A stretch of 64,000 nt of DNA, taken from positions 279,714-343,713 of the forward strand of contig NZ_QSTA01000002.1 in assembly GCF_003438075.1 (NCBI RefSeq). The letters run 5' to 3'. The notes under the pieces were generated by a model that worked only from the letters and a program-made list of their open reading frames with translations, was not told where the DNA came from and did no database searches. Of the stretch, positions 37,314-45,254 are shown piece by piece; position 1 is the stretch's first letter, and each line of letters opens with the position of its first letter. This stretch comes from Eubacterium sp. OM08-24. GTDB lineage: Bacteria; Bacillota; Clostridia; Oscillospirales; Acutalibacteraceae. The position numbers were made by a program, and so were the translations under genes.

Positions 37314-38177
37314 GTGGCAATCAGATTTTTGAACTCTGTAACCTCTACAAGCTCAAGCTTTCGTGTATCATGTGGCGAGCTTGTTGTAGATGATTTATGG
37401 AGCGTTCATCACGAAGTTGAAATCGGTATAGTAAGGAGCGGTTCTATTGTTATAGAAACCGCACTCGGAATCGAACAGCTTGATAAAGGCGACATTTTCT
37501 TTATTGCGCCAAACCAAAAGCACAAATTCGACCATAACAACGATGCGCACATTGAGATTATGCTTTTAAACCTTAATGACGGCGCAACACTTACTCAGCA
37601 GTTTATTCCGACTGCCGTTATAAAAAGCATAGTCGGCGGCAACTGCACAAAATTTTTCAAATTCAAGCCTAACGAAGAATTTTACAGACCTGTTCACGAG
37701 TGCTTTGAAACCGCATTCAGAGCCGAGGTAGACAAGCCGAGAGGATTTTATCTTCTTGCGACAGGCAAATTCTACGAGCTTTTCTATTATTTCTTTGAAA
37801 CACAAAAGCTTGAGCTTTATGATATTGAAACTCAGGGCAAAAAAGACAGAGCATTGCGCAGAGTTACAGAGTACATCAATGAAAACTTCTGCAATCTGCT
37901 TACACTCGATATTATTGCCGAGCACACAAACCTGAGCAGATACTACATTTCTCATCTTTTCAAGGAGCTTTTGAACACTACATTCATTAACTATCTTAAT
38001 GAACTCCGTCTTTCAAGAGCGGCACTTTTGCTTACAACAACCGACACACCTGTTATTGAAATTGCAGGCAAGTCAGGTTTTAACAATATTTCTAACTTTA
38101 ACAGAGCATTTAAAATGTACTATGGCATTACACCGTCTAAGTACAGAAAATCAGAGCGCAGTAAGGCTGCGGTTTAA
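37314..38177 (+). CDS. AraC family transcriptional regulator
   Basis: A 287-residue regulator. Residues 20-110 form an N-terminal cupin sensor (WSVHHEVEIGIVRSGS, GDIFFIAPNQKHKF). Residues 185-285 hold the two helix-turn-helix units (LLTLDIIAEHTNLSRYYISH and PVIEIAGKSGFNNISNFNRA, ending in YYGITPSKYRK). The cupin suggests a sugar-type inducer, as in many regulators of glycan use. The GTG start is chosen because AAGGGG lies nine bases upstream and a good promoter precedes it. It is monocistronic; no target is evident next to it. Confidence 0.92.
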   Translation: MAIRFLNSVTSTSSSFRVSCGELVVDDLWSVHHEVEIGIVRSGSIVIETALGIEQLDKGDIFFIAPNQKHKFDHNNDAHIEIMLLNLNDGATLTQQFIPTAVIKSIVGGNCTKFFKFKPNEEFYRPVHECFETAFRAEVDKPRGFYLLATGKFYELFYYFFETQKLELYDIETQGKKDRALRRVTEYINENFCNLLTLDIIAEHTNLSRYYISHLFKELLNTTFINYLNELRLSRAALLLTTTDTPVIEIAGKSGFNNISNFNRAFKMYYGITPSKYRKSERSKAAV

Positions 38178-38194
38178 AATTTAATTAAAAATAT

Positions 38195-38241
38195 AAGGCA
38201 GTCGGTTTTATTGGGGTTATAGAAAATCGACTGCCTTTTTA
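38195..38241 (+). terminator. terminator of the AraC-family gene
   Basis: AAGGCAGTCG pairs with CGACTGCCTT, followed by TTTATTC. Confidence 0.85.
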
Positions 38242-38300
38242 TTCTGAATTTTTAATTATGGTACTTTTTTAATAGTTTGAGGTAAGCACAAAGTTATCAA

Positions 38301-38329
38301 GTCTTCCCCTCAAAGTGGAAGACTTTTTT
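38301..38329 (+). terminator. second, orphan terminator hairpin
   Basis: GTCTTCC and GGAAGAC form a stem followed by six T's. It lies 60 bases after the AraC gene terminator with no gene between, so it may end a small untranslated RNA. Confidence 0.7.
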
Positions 38330-38353
38330 GTTTTCTAAAATTTAAAGTTTAAT

Positions 38354-38423
38354 GTTTGCTTTACTTTGTTGCCCGACTGAAAGTCGGTTAAACCGTAATT
38401 CACCCCAACTTTTGATAAAAGAC
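38354..38423 (-). repeat. dispersed structured repeat, copy F (one end only)
   Basis: TTTGCTTTACTTTGTTGCCC, the hairpin CGACTGAAAGTCG and the outer end ACCCCAACTTTTGATAAAAG are present; no arms or interior follow. With the two terminators this fills the 360-base gap 38178-38537. Confidence 0.75.
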
Positions 38424-38537
38424 GAAAAAACTTCCCTTTACAAGTCAAAAATACCGTATATGCCAAAAGCAGCCGCAAATGCGGCTGTTTTTGGATTTAG
38501 AAGTTTTGAAATTAACGTGAAAACGTGAATAGCTGAT

Positions 38538-38804
38538 TTATTTAATCTCTGCGCCGGCAGTATCGCCAAAGAAGTTGAAACGGAAGAGCTTGCTCTCATC
38601 GTTTTTATTCTCGCAGATAATGCTTGCCTCTGCAATCTTACCGCCCTCAATGAGCTTTGTAAGACCGACAATCTGGCAGAGCTTACTTTTAAGATTTAAT
38701 CTGTCGCCCTCGTTTGTAACAAGAAATACATTGCCCTCGCAAGTATCAAGAACAGCGAGAAATTCGGCTACATCAACATCATGTAAACTAAGAATAGGTG
38801 TCAT
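38538..38804 (-). CDS. small HPr-like or unknown protein
   Basis: An 88-residue protein. The start at 38804 (MTPILSL) has GGAGGAAAT directly upstream, so the longer frame from 38846 is not used. FLAVLDTCEGNVFLVTNEGD followed by RLNLKSKLCQIVGL resembles a family of small Clostridia proteins sometimes misnamed polyA polymerase, whose alternating beta/alpha pattern recalls an HPr fold. The phosphorylatable histidine of true HPr is absent, so a sugar-transport role is not supported. It is a lone gene with a palindrome-rich upstream region. Confidence 0.65.
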   Translation of the reverse strand: MTPILSLHDVDVAEFLAVLDTCEGNVFLVTNEGDRLNLKSKLCQIVGLTKLIEGGKIAEASIICENKNDESKLFRFNFFGDTAGAEIK

Positions 38805-38906
38805 AAAAATTTCCTCCAAAATGATAATATAAAATTGTTGTGCCATTTACCATTTGGCAAAATAATTATTTATGTTCGACCTGATTAAACCTTACTCGAG
38901 TAGTCT

Positions 38907-38940
38907 GACTGTATAATCAGTCGATAGTCAAGCGGACTAT
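38907..38940. promoter_or_regulatory. paired palindromes upstream of the small HPr-like gene
   Basis: GACTG-N6-CAGTC (38907-38922) is followed after one base by ATAGTC-N5-GACTAT (38924-38940). Both share the AGTC/GACT core, so this may be a two-site operator. The remainder of the 500-base gap 38805-39304 is AT-rich and holds only the phosphohexomutase promoter. Confidence 0.45.
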
Positions 38941-39198
38941 TTACTTGACAATTATTATTATAATCACAATTCCATAAAAGTCAACAATTTTTTAAATGAA
39001 AATTTGTGGTAAAGTCAAATTGAATGTGAACAGCTTACAAAGTAGTATATATAAATATATACATTATGCACAAAAATTATTTGATAAACAAATTTGTTGG
39101 CTTATTAAAATTATAATGCTGTTAGTGAAAATAACTACCAAAAGGGAAAGTTAAGCGTCAAAAAATCACTTTTTTTACAAAAATAAAATTATTATATA

Positions 39199-39227
39199 TT
39201 GAGATTTTTGCGGTTATAGGTTATAAT
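39199..39227 (+). promoter_or_regulatory. phosphohexomutase promoter
   Basis: TTGAGA (39199-39204) and TATAAT (39222-39227) are 17 bases apart. Confidence 0.75.
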
Positions 39228-39304
39228 TAATGCAGTAATTTATAATTAGCGTATGCTTTTTTAGAATGAAATATCCGAAAATACAATAAAGGACGGTACT
39301 TTAA

Positions 39305-40807
39305 ATGTTAGACAAGTTTTATAAGCAGTTTAAAAGCGGTACAGACATCAGAGGCGTGGCAAGCGAGGGCGTAGAGGGTCAGCCTGTAAACCTTACAGAT
39401 GATGTTGTGGCAAGAATGGCTGACGGCTTTGTGCTTTGGCTTTCAAAAAAGGTAAGCAAAGCTCCCGAAACTCTCACAATTTCAATCGGTCGTGACAGCA
39501 GAATTTCAGGGCCGCATATTGTATCAATTTGCAGTGAGCGTTTTAAGCGCTGCGGCGCAACAGTGCTCGATTGCTCACTTGCGTCTACCCCGTCAATGTT
39601 TATGACAACCGTTGACCTCGGTTGTGACGGCGCATTACAGATTACGGCAAGTCACCACCCATTTAACAGAAACGGACTCAAATTCTTTACTCGTGAGGGC
39701 GGACTTGAGGGCAGTGACATTGAGCAAATTCTCGAATATGCACAAAACGGCGAATCACCCGAAGAAAAAACTTGCGGTGAGATCAGAAAAGTAGACTATA
39801 TGACAGACTACGCAAAAGGACTTTGCGAAAAAATAAAAAAAGAGGTTAATGCCGAAGATTACGAGCATCCGCTCAAGGGATTTAAGATTGTAGTTGACGC
39901 AGGCAACGGCGCAGGCGGTTTTTATGCCGACAAGGTGCTTTCTGTACTCGGCGCTGACACAACAGGCAGTCGCTACCTTGACCCTGACGGAATGTTCCCT
40001 AACCATATTCCGAATCCTGAGGATGCAACAGCTATGGCATCAATTTGCGAGGCTGTAAAAGAGGCAAACGCTGACCTCGGCGTGATTTTTGACACTGATG
40101 TTGATCGTGGCGGTGCAGTTGACAGCAAGGGCAACGAAATCAACAGAAACCGACTTGTGGCGGTAGCGGCGGCTATCGCACTTGAGGGCAACGAGGGCGG
40201 CACTGTTGTTACTGATTCTATCACCTCATCGGGACTTAAAGAATTTATTGAAGATACACTTGGCGGTCAGCACTACCGCTACCGCAGAGGATACAAGAAT
40301 GTTATTGACAAGGCGCTTGAGCTCAACGCACAAGGCATTAACTGTCCGCTTGCTATTGAAACCTCAGGTCATGCCGCAATGAAAGAAAACTATTTTCTTG
40401 ATGACGGCGCATACCTTTGCACAAAGATAATTATTAAAGCGGCTCAAATGCGCAAAGAGGGCAAGGAGCTTGACGAGCTTACAGCGGAACTTAAAGAGCC
40501 TGTTGAGAGCAAGGAAGTCAGATTTAAAATTCTTGAGCCTGATTTTAAGGCTTGCGGCGAAAAAATCATTGGCGACCTCACTGCATACGCAATGGCGCAT
40601 GACGGTTGGAATATAGCAAACGATAATCGTGAGGGCATAAGAGTATCTTTTGATAAGGATAACGGTGACGGTTGGTTCTTGTTAAGACTTTCTGTGCACG
40701 ACCCGATTATGCCGCTGAATATTGAGAGTGATTCGGTAGGCGGCGTAGATATTATTTACAACAAACTTAATGAGTTTTTAAAGACTACAAGCGGTCTTGA
40801 GTTATAA
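39305..40807 (+). CDS. phosphomannomutase/phosphoglucomutase family protein
   Basis: A 500-residue alpha-D-phosphohexomutase that interconverts hexose-1- and hexose-6-phosphates. TASHHPFNRNGLKFF carries the phosphoserine (S116) with His-His in place of the usual His-Asn. FDTDVDRGG is the metal-binding loop, and ETSGHAAMKENYFLDDGAY the sugar-specificity loop. GIRVSFDKDNGDGWFLLRLS is the phosphate-binding C-terminal domain. It could supply glucose-1-phosphate for the CDP-glucose pathway at 1-3 kb (inference). Its GGACGGTACTTTAA leader gives a weak site before the ATG. It has its own promoter and terminator. Confidence 0.9.
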   Translation: MLDKFYKQFKSGTDIRGVASEGVEGQPVNLTDDVVARMADGFVLWLSKKVSKAPETLTISIGRDSRISGPHIVSICSERFKRCGATVLDCSLASTPSMFMTTVDLGCDGALQITASHHPFNRNGLKFFTREGGLEGSDIEQILEYAQNGESPEEKTCGEIRKVDYMTDYAKGLCEKIKKEVNAEDYEHPLKGFKIVVDAGNGAGGFYADKVLSVLGADTTGSRYLDPDGMFPNHIPNPEDATAMASICEAVKEANADLGVIFDTDVDRGGAVDSKGNEINRNRLVAVAAAIALEGNEGGTVVTDSITSSGLKEFIEDTLGGQHYRYRRGYKNVIDKALELNAQGINCPLAIETSGHAAMKENYFLDDGAYLCTKIIIKAAQMRKEGKELDELTAELKEPVESKEVRFKILEPDFKACGEKIIGDLTAYAMAHDGWNIANDNREGIRVSFDKDNGDGWFLLRLSVHDPIMPLNIESDSVGGVDIIYNKLNEFLKTTSGLEL

Positions 40808-40827
40808 TTTAATATTATTGTAAATTC

Positions 40828-40868
40828 AGCAGTTTCAAAGACAATGCTTTGAAACTGCTTTTTCTTTT
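40828..40868 (+). terminator. phosphohexomutase terminator
   Basis: AGCAGTTTCAAAG pairs with CTTTGAAACTGCT, followed by TTTTCTTTTTT. Confidence 0.9.
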
Positions 40869-40951
40869 TTATTGTTTGGCTACTTGAACATAACGGTGAG
40901 AGATTTTAATAGGCTGTTCAAAATTTTTATTATATAATCCGAAAAAAGTCC

Positions 40952-40983
40952 TTGACATATAATACTGTGTGGTGTATAGTATT
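40952..40983 (+). promoter_or_regulatory. padR promoter with overlapping inverted repeat
   Basis: TTGACA (40952-40957) and TATAGT (40975-40980) are 17 bases apart. AATACT (40961-40966) and AGTATT (40978-40983) form an inverted repeat spanning the spacer and -10, a suitable place for autoregulation by the PadR product. Confidence 0.75.
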
Positions 40984-41002
40984 GTGCAAAGGGAGGTATA
41001 AT

Positions 41003-41323
41003 ATGGATGTTCAGCTGAAACGAGGACTTTTGGACATATGCGTGCTTGCCGCTATAAAAAACAAAGATTCTTACGGTTATCAGATTATAAAAGATATGAA
41101 ACCGTATGTAGAAATATCCGAATCAACTTTGTATCCGATTTTAAGAAGATTGGAAACCGCTCAAATGCTTACCGTCAATAAGGTAGAGTATAACGGACGA
41201 TTACGCAAGTATTATCATATTACACAACAGGGATTAAACAGAATAGAAGATTTTAAAAATGAGTGGCACGAGATAGTATCAATTTATCGGTTTATCATAA
41301 AGGAGGAAAATGATGATGAGTAA
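41003..41323 (+). CDS. PadR family transcriptional regulator
   Basis: A 106-residue winged-helix repressor. LKRGLLDICVLAAIKNKDSY and YGYQIIKDM are the N-terminal PadR signature; ESTLYPILRRLETAQML is the recognition helix and wing; the C-terminal helix mediates dimerisation. The ATG at 41003 follows GGGAGGTATAAT; the upstream open frame includes the promoter and is not coding. It heads a padR-DUF1700-DUF4097 operon, a common Firmicutes arrangement, and its stop overlaps the DUF1700 start. An inverted repeat in the promoter suggests autoregulation. Confidence 0.93.
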   Translation: MDVQLKRGLLDICVLAAIKNKDSYGYQIIKDMKPYVEISESTLYPILRRLETAQMLTVNKVEYNGRLRKYYHITQQGLNRIEDFKNEWHEIVSIYRFIIKEENDDE

Positions 41324-41924
41324 ACAGGAATTTCTTAGGGCATTGTATAACGGTTTATCGGGATTGCCGAAAGAAGATATAGAAAATTCGGTTCAGTTTT
41401 ACAGTGAAATGATTGACGACAGAATGGACGAGGGTATGACAGAAAATGAGGCTGTTGAAGATATAGGCTCGGTAAACGAAATTATACAGCAAATTTTATC
41501 GGAATCTTCATTGCCAAAATTGGTTAAAAGAACAGTCAGCAAAAAACACGATTGGAAGGTGTGGGAAATAGTATTGCTCGCAGTAGGATCTCCCATTTGG
41601 TTTCCTCTGCTTTTAACCGCAGTAGTTATTGTTCTGACTGTTTACATAGTTATATGGTCTGTGGTTTTGTCTTTTTATGCGGCTGATTTCAGTTTGGCGG
41701 TAAGCGGAATTTTTGCATTGGTAAGTACAGTGGCATATGCTTTTACCACAAATGCAAATATATTTGCAATGCTCGTGCTGCTTGGCGGAGCTTTTGTATG
41801 TGCGGGTTTGTCAATACTGTCGTTTTTCGGGATTAATCAAATTACAAAAGGAATGGTATTTGTCAGTAAAAAAATATGGATTTGGATAAAATCTCTGTTT
41901 ATAAGAAAAGAGGAAGTACAATGA
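41313..41924 (+). CDS. DUF1700 domain-containing membrane protein
   Basis: A protein of 203 residues. The N-terminal 65 residues are the DUF1700 helical domain (KQEFLRALYNGLSGLPKEDI, YSEMIDDRMDEGMTENEAVED). Three or four hydrophobic segments follow (IVLLAVGSPIWFPLLLTAVV and others). Three ATGs in a row (41310, 41313, 41316) follow GGAGG; 41313 gives the best mean spacing. DUF1700 proteins are usually co-encoded with PadR regulators and DUF4097 proteins and are thought to be membrane parts of envelope-stress modules; the exact role is unknown. It overlaps the next gene by four bases (ATGA). Confidence 0.9.
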   Translation: MMSKQEFLRALYNGLSGLPKEDIENSVQFYSEMIDDRMDEGMTENEAVEDIGSVNEIIQQILSESSLPKLVKRTVSKKHDWKVWEIVLLAVGSPIWFPLLLTAVVIVLTVYIVIWSVVLSFYAADFSLAVSGIFALVSTVAYAFTTNANIFAMLVLLGGAFVCAGLSILSFFGINQITKGMVFVSKKIWIWIKSLFIRKEEVQ

Positions 41925-42895
41925 AAAAATCGAAAAAGATATTGATAACGGTAGCTGTAATTCTTATAGCGGTTGGAATGATTTGCGGATTTTGCGGTAT
42001 ATACAGTCTTGGATTTAATTTTAATGAAATCAGCACATCAGATTTTGTAACGCATACTTATACTGTTGACGATGATTTTACAAATATTATAATAGAGGAC
42101 GCGGCAAGCAATATAAATTTTTATAAATCAAATGATGATAAATGCCGGGTATTGTGTGATGAACGGGAAAAAGTTACTCACACTGTTGTAAACGAAAACA
42201 ATACATTAACAGTCCGTGTGAAAGATGAACGCAACTGGTTTGAGCGTATTAATATCGGATTTTTCATTGCGGATATGAGGGTTTCGGTTTATTTGCCGAA
42301 AAACAAATATGATTCTTTGAATGCAGCTTCAATGAGCGGAGATATTGATGTTGCAAACGAATTTACTTTTGATAATGCAAAGGTCGGCAGTATCAGCGGT
42401 GATGTAAGTGTAAAAGCCGATGTAAAACAAGAACTTAATATTTCATCAACAAGCGGAGATGTTTATGCGGAGAATTTAAATTTGGAAAAATTTAATGCCG
42501 AGTCTACAAGCGGAGATGTAATTATAAATAATATTTCGGCAACCGAGTGCATTAATGCAAGTTCTGTAAGCGGTGAGATTGACTTGTCAAATGTAAAAGG
42601 CAAAGAAATTTTTGCGAATACAATCAGCGGCGGAGTTATGCTTGCCGATACGGTTGCAAGCCAAAAGCTTAAAGCAAACAGCACAAGCGGAGAGATAGAT
42701 TTGAAAAGATGTGACGCAAAAAATATTGTACTTGATACCGTAAGCGGCGAAATATCGGGAACATTGCTAAGTAATAAACAATTTATTACCAAAACAACCA
42801 GCGGCACGGTAAATGTACCGCAATGCGTTTCAAACGAAGAGTGCCGAATAACCACGGTAAGCGGAGATATTTATATCAAAATTGCAGATCAGTAA
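41921..42895 (+). CDS. DUF4097 family beta-helix protein, membrane anchored
   Basis: A 324-residue protein from the ATG at 41921, which follows GAGGAAGTACA and overlaps the DUF1700 stop. One N-terminal transmembrane helix (ILITVAVILIAVGMICGFC) precedes an extracytoplasmic region built of about nine short repeats around STSGD/SVSGEI (for example NISSTSGDVYAENLNLEK). Such repeats form the right-handed beta-helix of DUF4097/LiaF-type domains. It is the last gene of the padR operon and probably an envelope-associated structural or sensory component. Confidence 0.9.
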   Translation: MKKSKKILITVAVILIAVGMICGFCGIYSLGFNFNEISTSDFVTHTYTVDDDFTNIIIEDAASNINFYKSNDDKCRVLCDEREKVTHTVVNENNTLTVRVKDERNWFERINIGFFIADMRVSVYLPKNKYDSLNAASMSGDIDVANEFTFDNAKVGSISGDVSVKADVKQELNISSTSGDVYAENLNLEKFNAESTSGDVIINNISATECINASSVSGEIDLSNVKGKEIFANTISGGVMLADTVASQKLKANSTSGEIDLKRCDAKNIVLDTVSGEISGTLLSNKQFITKTTSGTVNVPQCVSNEECRITTVSGDIYIKIADQ

Positions 42896-42902
42896 AAAAC
42901 AA

Positions 42903-42936
42903 CAGCTTGACTTTGGTCAAGCTGTCAGCCTTTTTA
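42903..42936 (+). terminator. stem-loop after the padR operon
   Basis: CAGCTTGAC pairs with GTCAAGCTG around a short loop, with a T run only 8 bases later, where repeat copy G begins. Confidence 0.6.
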
Positions 42937-43346
42937 AAGGCTTGCGGGTATGGGCAGAGCCCATTTAAGTTTTCTCTGCATCAAATTATTGGGCGCAGAC
43001 AGCTTTGCTGTTTGCGTGCTAAGACAATGTTTGAAAAACAAGCGGTAACTTTTTAGAAAAGAAATAATTAAACATAACGGTATAAACGCAAGCGTTTATA
43101 CCGTAAATTGTTTTGCATTTCTATTTTTATGCTATCGCATTTCTTAAGGCTCTCGCTGTTGTGTTCAGTCGCCAAACGGCAAGCGTTTTGGCTAATAAAA
43201 TTTGCGATAGCATAAAGTTTTTGTGGGCGTTGCCCACACCCACAACCTTTGAAAAGGTTGACCAAACTTTTAACTTCGGGACGGAGAGTTTCGCTTTTGT
43301 TTTACTTTGTTGCCCGACCGAAAGTCGGCTAAACCATAATTTATTA
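42926..43346 (-). repeat. dispersed structured repeat, copy G (near full length)
   Basis: This copy fills most of the 490-base gap 42896-43387. It has the arm AGCCTTTTTAAAGGCTTGCGGG, GGGCAGAGCCC, a central hairpin ACGGTATAAACGC/GCGTTTATACCGT (43077-43104, perfect 13 bp), a long-range pair ATGCTATCGCA/TGCGATAGCAT, the second arm AACCTTTGAAAAGGTTGACC, CTTCGGGACGGAGAG, and the hairpin CGACCGAAAGTCG, ending in AAACCATAATTTATT. Confidence 0.88.
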
Positions 43347-43387
43347 ATGTTACCACGCATTTAGCATAAAATCCTTAAAAATAAATA

Positions 43388-43747
43388 TCAAACCCACTTA
43401 TCGTCTTTATTATCTTTATTTTCCTTATTTTCTGCGGTTAGTCGGTCGATTATTTCGTTAATATCCGTTGTTTCTTTTGCCGATTTTGTGTTGCCGGTCA
43501 GCGCTCTTACAAACGCTACCAATTCATCAAAGAAAATCAGAACTATAAGCGCTATGAATATCACAAGTCCCCACGGCGACAAAAACAGGTTATACAATGC
43601 GTCAAGGTGCGGTATTTTGCACACCATTATTGACACCACCCTGTCTGCCGTTATTTCTTTGTCAGCTATCTCGTTGGTTTGCAAATAATATGTGCCGTCC
43701 TCGGACAGATACGGCGCTTTTACCACCGTAATTGCCCTTATCGAAAT
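43388..43747 (-). pseudogene. C-terminal remnant of a SipW-like signal peptidase I
   Basis: The open frame encodes 112 residues from a GTG at 43726, and seven more codons are open upstream to a stop at 43748-43750. TYYLQTNEIADKEITADRVV followed by CKIPHLDALYNLFLSPWGLV and a hydrophobic segment (FIALIVLIFF) resembles the end of archaeal/SipW-type signal peptidases. The N-terminal membrane anchor and the catalytic serine and lysine/histidine regions are absent, and only about 80 bases separate the frame from the next gene. No ribosome-binding site is seen. A functional small membrane protein cannot be excluded, but a truncated pseudogene is more likely. Confidence 0.5.
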
Positions 43748-43802
43748 TCAGTTACTTACAGCATTATAGCACGATTACTTTGCAAATAACAATGTCGGCA
43801 CT

Positions 43803-44723
43803 TTATTTATGTTGCTGATTTTTGTTGCTTTTCATAGCCTTTTTAACAGCTATCATTTTGCCCTGAATATAGTAGTAATCGTCGCTGAAATCACTGCGGA
43901 ATTTATTGTAATAGTTGTCAAACATATTGTGAATATGAAAAACCGCCGTATTCGGATTCATTACCGACACAAGGTTTCCTGCGGCTCTGGTAAAAAATTC
44001 GTGATGGTCTATCATTCTTATGTTATCGTCCCAGCCTATTTCCCTTACCTTTTCCGTTCTTGCAAGAAAAATATTCGGTACTTTTCCGTACACAATGTGA
44101 TTTTCGTCAATTTTAGTGAGATGTGGCACTTTTAGCGGTTTGTAAGCATTTTTCATATCGAATTGATTATAATTCCTGGCGATTTTTTGTACAGGTGTGC
44201 ATTTGCCTGCCGTAAGCGGCACAAATCCCACAAGGTCAATGTCGCTATGTGCCTCAAGAAAGCACAATTCCTCATATACATTTGAAAGCGGTGTTAAAAG
44301 CTCGTCATCGTCCATACGCATAAGATACTCGGTTTGTATCTCGGCAAGCGCAAGGTTAAGCCCTTTGCTCAGACCGCTGTTAAACGGCATATGAATGATT
44401 GTGGGCGGATTTTTCTTTGCGTTTATTTTTAGCGGAATTTTGCTGTCATCGGCAATCACCACCCTTGCGTTCGGGTAGTATTTTTGAATGTTTTTATACA
44501 GCATTTTCGCCTGTTTTTGCCGTTCAAATGACTTAAACATAAATGTCACTTTTTGCGCTACCTGTTGCGCCTGCTCGGCTGTCGGCTTTTTTATGCCCGA
44601 TAATTTCCATTTTATATTCAGGCACAAAAACTGCGCCTTTGCAAACACATCAAACGCAACCCTTGCGAGCGGCGCAAAGGGACTTTTCGCTATTTTTTTT
44701 GCAGCTGCCATTGCTTTGCCCAT
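43803..44723 (-). CDS. glycosyltransferase family 2 protein
   Basis: A GT-A fold glycosyltransferase of 306 residues from the ATG at 44723; the longer frame (TTG at 44753) runs into a hairpin. ARVVIADDSK and LMRMDDDELLT contain the nucleotide-sugar and DxD motifs, and GLSKGLNLAL is typical of GT2. A helical N-terminal stretch (residues 1-50) may associate with the membrane. It ends a three-gene minus-strand cluster with a GtrA-type protein and a polyprenyl-phosphate glycosyltransferase, suggesting a role in decorating a wall polymer. The ribosome-binding site is weak. Confidence 0.82.
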   Translation of the reverse strand: MGKAMAAAKKIAKSPFAPLARVAFDVFAKAQFLCLNIKWKLSGIKKPTAEQAQQVAQKVTFMFKSFERQKQAKMLYKNIQKYYPNARVVIADDSKIPLKINAKKNPPTIIHMPFNSGLSKGLNLALAEIQTEYLMRMDDDELLTPLSNVYEELCFLEAHSDIDLVGFVPLTAGKCTPVQKIARNYNQFDMKNAYKPLKVPHLTKIDENHIVYGKVPNIFLARTEKVREIGWDDNIRMIDHHEFFTRAAGNLVSVMNPNTAVFHIHNMFDNYYNKFRSDFSDDYYYIQGKMIAVKKAMKSNKNQQHK

Positions 44724-44755
44724 TAAATCACATCTTTTTCTGTAAAATTGCAATA

Positions 44756-44794
44756 CTCCCGATATAACCTATGTTAATGTCGGGAGTACCTTTT
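44756..44794. terminator. hairpin between GtrA and GT2 genes
   Basis: ACTCCCGA and TCGGGAGT form a stem around a 17-base loop (44756-44788). The T run lies on the plus-strand side, so on the minus strand it is at best a partial terminator within the cluster. Confidence 0.5.
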
Positions 44795-45252
44795 TATTTC
44801 TTTTCTCTGAATGCAAAAAATCTTTGTCCTATGTAGTTAAATGCCACAAACAGGCAAGAGCCGAGTATCATTGAGGCATAGCCTGCAAACTGCTCAACCG
44901 TAAGCGAGAACATTGTAAAATTATTCGCCGTACAAATCCACTTTATAAGCGGAATTGCTATGCAGTACGAAAGCGCATAGCACACTGCAATATTCAGCGC
45001 AAATCGCAAAATCGGTTTCCAGCCTTTTTCGGTATTTTTGAAAGTAAAGTACTTATTAAGGAAGTAGCTTACGACACTGCCGATAAAATATCCAAGCGCC
45101 GAGGCAAGCCACACGCCCCAATCGTATCTGTCCCACGCAAACAGCGCAAACAGCACAAACTGCAAGCCGTTGCCAACGAGGGTATTAATTACGCCGACCA
45201 AAATAAACTTCCAAAACTTTATATCAAAAAACTTTTTTATAAAATCGCCCAT
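44794..45252 (-). CDS. GtrA family membrane protein
   Basis: A 152-residue protein with four transmembrane helices. FWKFILVGVINTLVGNGLQF and YFIGSVVSYFLNKYFTFKNT are the GtrA signature. GtrA/GtcA proteins are thought to flip undecaprenyl-phosphate sugars made by a partner glycosyltransferase. The partner is encoded immediately upstream, with two bases between the genes. In Firmicutes the CsbB-GtcA-YfhO trio glycosylates lipoteichoic or wall teichoic acid, and a YfhO protein is encoded nearby at 47-50 kb. Confidence 0.9.
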   Translation of the reverse strand: MGDFIKKFFDIKFWKFILVGVINTLVGNGLQFVLFALFAWDRYDWGVWLASALGYFIGSVVSYFLNKYFTFKNTEKGWKPILRFALNIAVCYALSYCIAIPLIKWICTANNFTMFSLTVEQFAGYASMILGSCLFVAFNYIGQRFFAFREKK

Positions 45253-45254
45253 AA

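Noticed and set aside
44488-44767. Two short plus-strand frames opposite the GT2 gene
   Set aside because: They overlap a well-supported glycosyltransferase and lack start signals.
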